Assembly: GCA_002402375.1 (NCBI GenBank)
Contig: DHFT01000019.1
Location: forward strand, 1 to 24,074
Source of the DNA: Elusimicrobia bacterium UBA4817
GTDB lineage: Bacteria; Elusimicrobiota; UBA8919
DNA: 24,074 bases
Direction: 5' to 3'
Shown: positions 14,566 to 22,060 of the stretch, piece after piece
Position numbering within the stretch: the first letter of the stretch is position 1
Layout: every line of letters begins with the position of its first letter
Translations under genes and position numbers: made by a program
Notes under the pieces: generated by a model
The model's database searches: none
What the model saw: only the letters and a program-made list of their open reading frames with translations
Told to the model about the DNA's origin: nothing

Positions 14566-16262
14566 AAAATCCGCTCGGAAATTTTTGTTTCGTTCTTCAT
14601 AGTCATCTGCCGTATATTAAAAAAGCCGGCGTTTGGCCATTCGGCGAGGAGTGGCTATTAGAGGGTATGCTTGAAACATATCTGCCGCTTTTAGATGTTT
14701 TATATCAACTGAGAGATGAAAAAATTCCGTATAAAATCGTAATTGGCATAACCCCGATTTTGGCGGAGCAGCTTGCTGATGAGTATTTCAAAAAAAGGTT
14801 TGAGGAGTTTGTGTCGGATAAAATCCGCCGCGCCAATTTTGATATGGAAAAATTTACAAACCGTCATCAGCACAATTACAAACATCTTGCCGAACTTTAC
14901 AAACATTCCTTTGAAAAAATACTGGATAATTTCAGAAATAGATATAACAGAAATATAATTGCGGCTTTCAGAAAACTTCAGGACGAGGGCTTTGTTGAAA
15001 TAATTACATCTGCCGCCACGCACGGCTATCTGCCGCTTTTGTCAAGGGATTCGTCAATTTATGCGCAGATAAAAACAGGAATTGATATTTACGAAAAACA
15101 TTTCGGAAAAAAACCAAAGGGGATGTGGCTCCCGGAGTGTGCATATCGTCCTGAAAAATTTGTTCAAATAACCAAAAATGAATCGTATCGTCGTCCGCCC
15201 ATTGACGAGTTTCTCGCCGCGGAAGGCGTGGAATATTTTATAGTTGACGGTCATGCAATTTCAGGTGGCCCGGCATTTGCCGGTTGGAAAAGAAACGGCG
15301 TCTACGGGGGTATAAAATCACCGGTTGTTGATTACTCTAAAAAAACAGAAAGAACGACGATGTTCCCGTATCTTACTAAATCCGGTGTTGCCGCATTCGG
15401 AAGAAATTTTGAGACGGGTTTGCAGGTTTGGTCGGGCGAACACGGGTATCCCGCCGACGGTAATTACAGGGAGTTTCACAAAAAGGACTGCGACTCCGGG
15501 CTTCAATACTGGAAAATCACTTCAACGAAAATTGACCTTGGTCTTAAAGAGATTTATAATTCGGAAAATGTTTCTTCCCGAATAAACGAGAATGCCGACC
15601 ATTTCAACTGGCTGGTTGAAAGCACGCTTTCTGTTTTTAGTTCGGACTCCGGAAACGAAGGAATTGTTGTCGCGCCATATGATACGGAACTTTTAGGGCA
15701 CTGGTGGTTTGAGGGAATTGAGTGGTTGAAACAAACCCTGACAAAAATTTCCAAAAATCCGACCGTCCAACTTACGACGCTTTCCGAGTATCTTAAAAAT
15801 CATCCGCCGAAATATGTTGCGGAAATTCCCGAGTCATCGTGGGGTGACGGCGGCGGGCATTATGTGTGGTTGAATGCACAGACGGAATGGATGTGGTCTT
15901 ATATTCACGATGCCGAAGTTCAGATGGAGGATGTTGCCGAAATTTTCAATCGTAAAGAAATTTCTCCGAATGCGGATGAGTCCAAAGCGTTGAAACAGGC
16001 GGCCCGAGAACTACTTTTGTTGCAGTCATCCGACTGGCCGTTCCTTATCACCACGAAACAGGCAAAGGAATATGCGACGGAAAGATTTCTTCTTCACTAT
16101 AACAGATTCTGTCGTATTGCCTTGGCATTAAAAGATAATTCCGTATCAAACAGGGATTTTCTTGAATTTCTTACGGAGATTGAAGAAATTGACGGTGCGT
16201 TTAGTGATATTGACGGCAGATTATTTGCCCGGCGCGAGCCGGAAAGGAAGATTAAAGAATGA
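14562..16262 (+). CDS. GH57 1,4-alpha-glucan branching enzyme (DUF1957 type), paralogue 2
   Basis: 566 residues, cytosolic. Motifs: VLHSHLPYIKKAG (11-23); MWLPECAYRP with nucleophile E192; PYDTELLGHWWFEG (372-385) with acid/base D374; C-terminal helices ESSWGDGGGHYVWLNAQTEWMW and QAARELLLLQSSDWPFLITTKQA. It is longer than paralogue 1 because of an extra loop between E192 and D374 (residues about 200-260). A second specificity, such as chain-length preference or an amylase-like role, is possible but cannot be read from the sequence. It overlaps IIB upstream and the third GH57 downstream by 4 bp each, so the three are translationally linked. Confidence 0.88.
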   Translation: MKNPLGNFCFVLHSHLPYIKKAGVWPFGEEWLLEGMLETYLPLLDVLYQLRDEKIPYKIVIGITPILAEQLADEYFKKRFEEFVSDKIRRANFDMEKFTNRHQHNYKHLAELYKHSFEKILDNFRNRYNRNIIAAFRKLQDEGFVEIITSAATHGYLPLLSRDSSIYAQIKTGIDIYEKHFGKKPKGMWLPECAYRPEKFVQITKNESYRRPPIDEFLAAEGVEYFIVDGHAISGGPAFAGWKRNGVYGGIKSPVVDYSKKTERTTMFPYLTKSGVAAFGRNFETGLQVWSGEHGYPADGNYREFHKKDCDSGLQYWKITSTKIDLGLKEIYNSENVSSRINENADHFNWLVESTLSVFSSDSGNEGIVVAPYDTELLGHWWFEGIEWLKQTLTKISKNPTVQLTTLSEYLKNHPPKYVAEIPESSWGDGGGHYVWLNAQTEWMWSYIHDAEVQMEDVAEIFNRKEISPNADESKALKQAARELLLLQSSDWPFLITTKQAKEYATERFLLHYNRFCRIALALKDNSVSNRDFLEFLTEIEEIDGAFSDIDGRLFARREPERKIKE

Positions 16263-18403
16263 AAAAAATTAATTTTATTTTTGGTGTGCACAATCACCAG
16301 CCGGTCGGTAATTTTGACAATGTTTTTGAGTGGGCGACAAAACAGGCATATTCACCGTTTTTGGATGTGATTGAAAAACATCCGAATATAAAAATTGTTT
16401 TTCACTATACCGGTTGTCTGATTGACTGGTTTGAAAAAAACAGGCCCGAAATTCTTGACCGTCTTAAAATACTGGCTGAAAAAGGACAGGCGGAAATCTT
16501 AACCGGCGGATATTACGAGCCGATATTATCCTCAATTCCGGATACCGACAAATTCGGTCAGATAAAAAAACTTTCCGATTACATAAAAGAGAAATTTTTG
16601 CATACACCTCGCGGAATGTGGTTGGCGGAGCGGGTTTGGGAACCCTCGCTTGCCAAAACATTGAATGAAGCGGGCGTTGAATATATCGTTTTGGACGACT
16701 CGCATTTTCTTGCCGGCGGCATAGAGGAAAAAAAACTCCGCGGGTATTTCATCACGGAAGAGCAGGGAGCCGCGCTTAAAATTTTTCCCATCAGTCAGTA
16801 TTTAAGATACAGTATGCCTTTCGCGCCTCCGGAAGAGACGATAAAATATCTCAAAAGCGAGGCATCCGATGACCCCTCTACATTACTTATTATGGCTGAC
16901 GACGGCGAGAAATTCGGCATTTGGCCCGATACATACAAGACATGTTATGAGGAAAAATGGCTGGAAAAGTTTTTAACGCTTTTGGATGAAAATTCCGACT
17001 GGCTCAATGTTACGACATTTTCGGAATATGTGAAAAAATTTCCTGCAAAAGACAGGATTTATCTCCCCACCGCTTCATATTTTGAAATGAGCGAATGGAC
17101 GCTTTCCGCCAAGTCGCAGGTTGAATTTGAAGAGATAGTCGCGCATGCCGACAGCAACCTGAAAAGATTTTTGAAAGGCGGTTTTTGGCGCAATTTTCTG
17201 ACGAAATACTCCGAATCAAACCAGATGCACAAAAAAATGCTTTATGTAAGCGGGAAAATTCAGTCCAAAGTCCAAAGTCAAAAGTCCGAAGTCAAAAAAA
17301 TAAAGACATTGGACATCGGACATCGGACATCGGACATATCTACCGCTCAATCTCTCAATCTCTTGTATAAGGGTCAATGCAACTGCGCCTACTGGCACGG
17401 AGTTTTCGGCGGGCTTTATCTTCCGCATTTGAGACATGCAATTTATAAAAATCTTATAGAAGCGGAAAATCTTATCGAATCGTCTACCGTCTACCGTCTG
17501 CCGTCTACCAAAATTCTAGATTTTGACAAAGACGGTCAGGACGAAATAATTTTTACTAATAAAATTTTTAACATTTATGCAAAACCGTCTTATGGTGGTA
17601 CGCTCACGGAGATTGATTTCAAACCGTTATGCTATAATCTGACCGATGTTTTAACCAGAAGGTTTGAGGCATATCATAAAAAGGTTGATGTTGCCGTTAT
17701 GAAATCAGAATCCAAAAAATTGGAGGTAATTCACGGCGTATATTATACGAAAGAACTTGAACTTCAAAAATATCTGAAATACGACTGGTACAACAGATAT
17801 TCGCTTGTTGACCATTTTTTTCATCCGACGACAACGCTTGAAAAATTTAGCGACTGCGAATACGGAGAACTCGGAGATTTTGTCAACCAATCGTATAAAA
17901 CGGAAAACGGAAGTCGGAAGTCGGAAGTAGTGTTAAAAAGAGACGGGTATCTATGGACGGCAAACGGCGCTTTGCCGGTTCAGGTTGTAAAATCAATAAG
18001 TTCTTCTAAATCGGATATAATCGTCGGATATAAAATTACAAATAATTCCTCAAAAGAGTGCGAGTTATGGTTCGGAAGCGAATTCAATTTCGCTTTTTCT
18101 AATCCTGACGATGAAAATTGCTTCTATAAAATGGAAAAAAGATGTGAAAAATTTAATGCGAAAACCTGTTTTGAAAAAACGAGTTTGTTGAAAATATCGG
18201 ACAAAAATCTTAATTTCAATCTTAATCTTACGAGTTCGGATTTATTTGATTTCTGGGTGTTTCCTATCTGGACAATTTCTTTGTCCGAAGGCGGTTTTGA
18301 AAAGACATATCAGGGCTCATCGGTTACGCCCAATAAAAAATTTTTCTTAAAACCAAAAGAGATATATTCGTTTGAAATAAAAATTTCTGTGAATAAATTT
18401 TGA
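16259..18403 (+). CDS. GH57 4-alpha-glucanotransferase/alpha-amylase (DUF1925-DUF1926 type)
   Basis: 714 residues, cytosolic. The order of parts matches Thermococcus litoralis 4-alpha-glucanotransferase: GH57 barrel (1-310; FGVHNHQPVGNF, nucleophile E124 in WLAERVWEP, acid D214 in MADDGEKFG, almost the same numbers as E123/D214), DUF1925 helices, then a C-terminal beta-sandwich DUF1926. It would rearrange or degrade maltodextrins or glycogen. Three stretches look foreign to the family and are read from word repeats: residues about 335-367 just before LLYKGQCNCAYWHGVFGGLYLPHLRHA, about 408-417, and about 551-558. All stay in frame and the catalytic domain is untouched. AAAGGAAG precedes the start. 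Confidence 0.88.
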   Translation: MKKINFIFGVHNHQPVGNFDNVFEWATKQAYSPFLDVIEKHPNIKIVFHYTGCLIDWFEKNRPEILDRLKILAEKGQAEILTGGYYEPILSSIPDTDKFGQIKKLSDYIKEKFLHTPRGMWLAERVWEPSLAKTLNEAGVEYIVLDDSHFLAGGIEEKKLRGYFITEEQGAALKIFPISQYLRYSMPFAPPEETIKYLKSEASDDPSTLLIMADDGEKFGIWPDTYKTCYEEKWLEKFLTLLDENSDWLNVTTFSEYVKKFPAKDRIYLPTASYFEMSEWTLSAKSQVEFEEIVAHADSNLKRFLKGGFWRNFLTKYSESNQMHKKMLYVSGKIQSKVQSQKSEVKKIKTLDIGHRTSDISTAQSLNLLYKGQCNCAYWHGVFGGLYLPHLRHAIYKNLIEAENLIESSTVYRLPSTKILDFDKDGQDEIIFTNKIFNIYAKPSYGGTLTEIDFKPLCYNLTDVLTRRFEAYHKKVDVAVMKSESKKLEVIHGVYYTKELELQKYLKYDWYNRYSLVDHFFHPTTTLEKFSDCEYGELGDFVNQSYKTENGSRKSEVVLKRDGYLWTANGALPVQVVKSISSSKSDIIVGYKITNNSSKECELWFGSEFNFAFSNPDDENCFYKMEKRCEKFNAKTCFEKTSLLKISDKNLNFNLNLTSSDLFDFWVFPIWTISLSEGGFEKTYQGSSVTPNKKFFLKPKEIYSFEIKISVNKF
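17261..17338. repeat. GTCCAAA/GGACATC inverted word array inside GH57
   Basis: The left arm (17262-17293) has GTCCAAA, GTCCAAA, GTCAAAA and GTCCGAA units. The right arm (17305-17338) has GACATTG and GACATCG units. Period 7 in both arms. Same family as the array in lptA at 6190-6272. It encodes residues from about 335 of the glucanotransferase. Confidence 0.85.
17481..17508. repeat. CGTCTAC heptad array inside GH57
   Basis: Four direct 7-nt units: CGTCTAC, CGTCTAC, CGTCTGC, CGTCTAC. Single arm. It encodes residues 408-417 between the conserved DUF1925 end and the DUF1926 start. Confidence 0.75.
17909..17930. repeat. GGAAGTC heptad array inside GH57
   Basis: Three direct 7-nt units, GGAAGTC, GGAAGTC and GGAAGTA, encoding residues 551-558 in the beta-sandwich domain. 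Similar words occur in the intergenic arrays at 3963 and 21984. Confidence 0.65.
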
Positions 18404-18404
18404 G

Positions 18405-19028
18405 ATGACAATGCTTGCGGGATTTGAACTGATTAAAATTGCTTTTGTAGGCGGACTGATTTCGCTTGATTCTACCGTTTTCGGTCAGTTTATGCTCTCA
18501 AGACCTATTGTTGCAGGACCTGTCATCGGATGGCTGTGCGGTGATATTAAAACCGGATTGCTTATCGGTGCGATGATTGAACTTTTGTGGGTTGGAGTTG
18601 TGCCGGTGGGCGTGGGAGTGCCTCCGGATTCGGCGATTGTATGTATAGTAGCAACCGCCATTGCGGCGAATAAGGTGCCGGATGCTGCTGCAATCGCAAT
18701 AATATTTTCGGTGCCGTTAGGTGTTATTTTCAAACGGTTGGATATTGCCCACAGAAAATGGAACAGGGTTTTTCTGCCTGTTGTTGAAAACGGAATTGAA
18801 AACGGCAGGTATCACATATTAACTTTTGTTATTTGGCTCGGAGTTTTTTTATCATTTATAAAAAGTTTTCTGTTTCTGTTTATTTGTGTTTTTTTATTTA
18901 ATGCAATACTGTCTTATATTTTGCCGTTTATAATTTCAGCCCCGGCGTTAGTTAAAGGTTTGCAGGTTTTTATGTTTGTTCTTCCCGTTTTAGGGTTGGC
19001 GTCGTTTTTGGCAAGTTTCGTAAAATAA
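18405..19028 (+). CDS. PTS mannose/sorbose-family IIC permease
   Basis: 207 residues, all hydrophobic segments; the sugar channel with IID. The N-terminal half has the EII-Sor pattern (GLISLDSTVFGQFMLSRPIVAGPVIGW, then GDIKTGLLIGAMIELLWVGVVPVGVGVPPDS). It is shorter than the usual 250-270 residues, with the deficit in the C-terminal half, so it may be a reduced form. The start lies 1 nt after the GH57 stop, with another ATG 6 nt later. The word array at 19029 starts directly after the stop codon. Confidence 0.88.
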   Translation: MTMLAGFELIKIAFVGGLISLDSTVFGQFMLSRPIVAGPVIGWLCGDIKTGLLIGAMIELLWVGVVPVGVGVPPDSAIVCIVATAIAANKVPDAAAIAIIFSVPLGVIFKRLDIAHRKWNRVFLPVVENGIENGRYHILTFVIWLGVFLSFIKSFLFLFICVFLFNAILSYILPFIISAPALVKGLQVFMFVLPVLGLASFLASFVK

Positions 19029-19126
19029 AACGCGGATAGACGCGGATAGCAACGCGGATGAACGCTGAAAAAAACCTTGAAGTATCAGCGTAAATCGGCG
19101 TAAATATCAGCGTAGTTCAGCGGTAG
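19029..19126. repeat. ACGCGGATAG/ATCAGCGTAA word array
   Basis: The left arm has ACGCGGATAG, ACGCGGATAGCA, ACGCGGATGA and ACGCTG units; the right arm has ATCAGCGTAA, ATCGGCGTAAAT, ATCAGCGTAG and TTCAGCGGTAG units (period about 10). It fills the gap between IIC and IID; the IID ATG follows 4 nt later. The end sequence TTCAGCGGTA recurs before rapZ (9973-9982). Confidence 0.82.
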
Positions 19127-19130
19127 TTAT

Positions 19131-19904
19131 ATGAAAAATTGCAATATAATAAGAACATTTTTCCGTTCGCTTTTATTGCAGGCGGTCTGGAATTTTGAAA
19201 GAATGCAAAATGTCGGTTTTTTGTATTCAATAATGCCGTGTCTAAAAGAAATTTACGTTACCGACGAAAATCGTTTGAAAAATGCGGCAATGAGGCATTT
19301 TGATTTTTTCAATACGCATCCATATATTGCGAATACTATTATCGCACTTACGCTTGTTTTGGAAAACGAAACCGTTGCCCCTACGGGACTTCCTTCGGTC
19401 GCTGCGAGTGAAGAGACAAAATCACAGCAGATAAAATCGCTTAAGCTTCATTTAGGCGGTCCGATTGCCGCGCTCGGCGATACATTTTTTTGGGCGCGTA
19501 TTAAACCCTTTTGCGGTCTTATTGCTGCGGGTTATGTATTTATCCGAGGATTTAACAACATCGGTTATTTTTTAATTCCGTCTCTGATTTTTATTTTTTT
19601 GTATAATATGCCGCATATCTTTTTCCGTTTTTTCGGTTTCTGGCTCGGATTAAAGTACAAAACGGATGTCGTAAAAATCATCAGTAATTTTAAGATTCAA
19701 AAAATTTCAGAAATTATCCGGCTCGCGGGAATTTTTGTCTGTATTTTTGTCCTGATTGCGTATATTGTATCATCGGGCAAATATCGATTTGCCGGTGTCT
19801 TAGTGTTTCTTGCTTCTTTTATTCTGATAAAAAAGAATGTTTCTATTATTTCAGTTTTTTGGGGATTGGTTATCGGATGTGTCGGAGCAGGATTTTTAAT
19901 GTGA
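19131..19904 (+). CDS. PTS mannose-family IID component
   Basis: 257 residues; partner of IIC in the mannose-type permease. The N-terminal cytosolic part has RSLLLQAVWNFERMQNVGFLYS (split), MPCLKEIY, and FFNTHPYIANTIIALTLVLE; then IKSLKLHLGGPIAALGDTFFWARIKP, followed by several transmembrane helices. Residues 82-97 (VAPTGLPSVAASEETK) are encoded by a palindrome-rich stretch (CCCTACGGG, CTTCCTTCGG) and may be a repeat-derived insert; family members vary in length here. No ribosome site precedes the ATG. HPr follows after 1 nt. Confidence 0.92.
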   Translation: MKNCNIIRTFFRSLLLQAVWNFERMQNVGFLYSIMPCLKEIYVTDENRLKNAAMRHFDFFNTHPYIANTIIALTLVLENETVAPTGLPSVAASEETKSQQIKSLKLHLGGPIAALGDTFFWARIKPFCGLIAAGYVFIRGFNNIGYFLIPSLIFIFLYNMPHIFFRFFGFWLGLKYKTDVVKIISNFKIQKISEIIRLAGIFVCIFVLIAYIVSSGKYRFAGVLVFLASFILIKKNVSIISVFWGLVIGCVGAGFLM

Positions 19905-19905
19905 T

Positions 19906-20172
19906 ATGATTAGAAAAACGGTAAAAATTAAAAACAAGTTGGGTTTGCATGCACGGCCGGCGTCGCTTTTTGTTCAAACCACTTCCAAATTTAAGTCAAG
20001 TATAAAAGTGTTTAAAGATAAGCACGAAGTGGACGGTAAGTCAATAATGGGTCTGATGATGTTGGCTGCCGGCTTTGGCACCGAATTGCAAATTTTAATA
20101 GACGGAATTGACGAAAATGAATTGCTAACGACAATAGAAAATCTTATAGAAAGAAAATTTGACGAAGAATAG
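19906..20172 (+). CDS. ptsH: HPr phosphocarrier protein
   Basis: 88 residues, standard length. The carrier that takes phosphate from enzyme I. Active-site H15 lies in GLHARPA and regulatory S46 in GKSIMGLMML. Having both means it can be phosphorylated by PtsI on His and by the HprK encoded at 8918 on Ser. It lies 1 nt after IID and is separated from ptsI by a word array. It is likely the only HPr feeding both the ManX-type IIA and the PtsN-like IIA in this operon. Confidence 0.97.
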   Translation: MIRKTVKIKNKLGLHARPASLFVQTTSKFKSSIKVFKDKHEVDGKSIMGLMMLAAGFGTELQILIDGIDENELLTTIENLIERKFDEE

Positions 20173-20186
20173 TGGAGGCAGTGCAA

Positions 20187-20254
20187 AAAGTGGATAAGTG
20201 GTTAGTGGTTAGGTTTTACTTAATCACTTAATCACTTAATCACTTAATCACTGG
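20187..20254. repeat. GTGGTTA/CTTAATCA word array
   Basis: The left arm is GTGGATAA, GTGGTTA, GTGGTTA, G. The right arm is four CTTAATCA units ending CACTGG. GTGGTTA pairs with TAATCAC through one G-U wobble in the transcript, so the hairpin is stronger as + strand RNA. The ptsI ATG follows 7 nt after the array, with no ribosome site between. Confidence 0.85.
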
Positions 20255-20261
20255 TTTTAAT

Positions 20262-21980
20262 ATGTTATTCAAAGGTATTTCCGCATCGGCCGGTATTGCT
20301 ATCGGTAAAGCATTTGTTATTGAGGATGAAGATTTTTGCCCGGTAAAAAGAAATATTGCAAAAGATGAGGTAAAAAAAGAAGTTGAGAAATTTCGCAAGG
20401 CAATTTCCGATACAAAAGCGGATTTTGAAAAAATAAAAGCGGCGGCGTCTAAACATCTCGGCAAAAAGCACATAAAACTTTTTGACGCCTATCTTTTTAT
20501 TGCCGATGACCCCGTCTTAAAAAGCGAAGTGGTGTCAAAAATCACAAAGGAACTCATAAATGCCGAATATGCTTTATATGAGGTAATAGAAGAAAACGCC
20601 AAAGTTTTTGAAAAAATAAAAGATGAGTATTTCAGGGAACGAGGCAAAGATATTTATGATGTCGGGAAAAAAATTATGAAGCATTTGACCGGTGTCCATA
20701 AAAAAACGCTTGCGGATGTAAAAGAGAACTCAATCGTTTTCGCCGATAATCTTACGCCGGCCGATACTATCTTAATGAAAAATGAAAATGTAATAGGTTT
20801 TGCAACCAATCAGGGCGGCAAAACCTCCCACACGGCCATTATGGCGCAGGCGATGGAAATACCCGCGGTTGTAGGAATGAAAGATATAACATCCAATGTA
20901 ACACATAATGACATTATCATTATAGACGGCAACGAGGGGGTTGTTATAGTAAAGCCGGACCCGGAGACACTTGAAAACTACCATCGTCGTCTCAAAAATT
21001 ATCAGACGGAAGTAAAAGAACTTTCTCAATTTGTAAATGTTCCTGCGGTTACTTCCGACGGTAAAAAAATAATCGTAGCGGCAAACATAGAGATTCCGGA
21101 GGAAGTCCGTTCCGTAATATCCCACGGTGCGGAAGGCATCGGGCTTTTCAGAACGGAGTATCTTTTTATTAACAGAGCAGAATTTCCGTCCGAACAAGAG
21201 CAGTTTGAATCATATAGCCAGGTAGTTGAAAAGGTTTTTCCCAACCCCGTAGTTATCAGGACAATTGATTTGGGCGGCGACAAATTGCTTCCGTATTTCA
21301 ATATCAATGTGGAAAGAAATCCGTTTATGGGCCTTCGCGCCATAAGATTTTGTCTTAAATATCCGGAAATATTCAAAATACAGTTGCGGGCGATTTTGCG
21401 CGCTTCCGTTTTCGGAAATGTAAAAATGATGTATCCTATGATTTCCGGCGTTGACGAACTTCGCGCTGCAAATGTGATATTGGATGAAGTAAAACAGGAA
21501 TTAAAAAGCAAGTCGGTGCAGTTTGACGAAAACATGGAAGTAGGCGTTATGATTGAAATACCGTCGGCGGCACTTACGGTGGACCTGCTTGCCAAGGATG
21601 CGGATTTCCTTTCCATCGGGACCAATGACTTAATTCAATACACGCTTGCGGTTGACAGGGTCAACGAATATGTCACGCACCTTTACGAGCCGCTCCATCT
21701 GTCGGTTATCCGTCTTCTTAAAAATATAGTTGATGCGGGCCACAAAGAAGGCAAATGGGTTTCGATGTGCGGCGAGATGGCCGGCGACCCGGCATACACG
21801 GAAATACTTTTAGGTCTCGGGATTGAACATTTCAGTATGGGTGCTGCTTCCGTTTTAAGGGTGAAAAAAAATATAACAAAAACCAACTTTGCGGGCGCGA
21901 AGAAAATTACGGAGGAAATTCTTAACGAAGCCAGCCGTGAACTTCTCATCCAAAAAATTAATCAAAGAAAAGGACACTGA
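20262..21980 (+). CDS. ptsI: PTS enzyme I (phosphoenolpyruvate-protein phosphotransferase)
   Basis: 572 residues, full length. Takes phosphate from PEP and passes it to HPr. Order of parts: HPr-binding helical domain (about 25-145), swivelling phosphohistidine domain with H190 in GGKTSHTAIMA, then the PEP-binding barrel with FRTEYLFINR, SIGTNDLIQYTLAVDR and the catalytic Cys in SMCGEMAGDP. All key residues are present, so it should be active. The gene lacks a visible ribosome site, the word array ending 7 nt before the ATG. Another word array follows its stop codon. Confidence 0.97.
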   Translation: MLFKGISASAGIAIGKAFVIEDEDFCPVKRNIAKDEVKKEVEKFRKAISDTKADFEKIKAAASKHLGKKHIKLFDAYLFIADDPVLKSEVVSKITKELINAEYALYEVIEENAKVFEKIKDEYFRERGKDIYDVGKKIMKHLTGVHKKTLADVKENSIVFADNLTPADTILMKNENVIGFATNQGGKTSHTAIMAQAMEIPAVVGMKDITSNVTHNDIIIIDGNEGVVIVKPDPETLENYHRRLKNYQTEVKELSQFVNVPAVTSDGKKIIVAANIEIPEEVRSVISHGAEGIGLFRTEYLFINRAEFPSEQEQFESYSQVVEKVFPNPVVIRTIDLGGDKLLPYFNINVERNPFMGLRAIRFCLKYPEIFKIQLRAILRASVFGNVKMMYPMISGVDELRAANVILDEVKQELKSKSVQFDENMEVGVMIEIPSAALTVDLLAKDADFLSIGTNDLIQYTLAVDRVNEYVTHLYEPLHLSVIRLLKNIVDAGHKEGKWVSMCGEMAGDPAYTEILLGLGIEHFSMGAASVLRVKKNITKTNFAGAKKITEEILNEASRELLIQKINQRKGH

Positions 21981-21983
21981 AAA

Positions 21984-22053
21984 GCAGTAAGTAGTAAGTA
22001 GTAAGTGGGAAGTGGTTTGTAACTACTGCCTACTCACTACTACCTACTTCCTG
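21984..22053. repeat. Word-repeat inverted array, GTAAGTA/CTACTAC family, copy 2
   Basis: The left arm has 7-nt units GTAAGTA, GTAAGTA, GTAAGTG, GGAAGTGG. The right arm has CTACTGC, CTACTCA, CTACTAC, CTACTTC, CTG. Same family as 3963-4034. It sits between the ptsI stop and the lepA ATG (22061), which has no ribosome site. Confidence 0.87.
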
Positions 22054-22060
22054 ATGTTCT

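Noticed and set aside
17261..17338. CRISPR-like array
   Set aside because: Units are 7 nt without unique spacers, arms are inverted, and it lies in an open frame; no cas genes are present.
21026..21625. 199-residue open frame on the minus strand
   Set aside because: Antisense to ptsI, which is certain; low-complexity Ser-rich translation without motifs.
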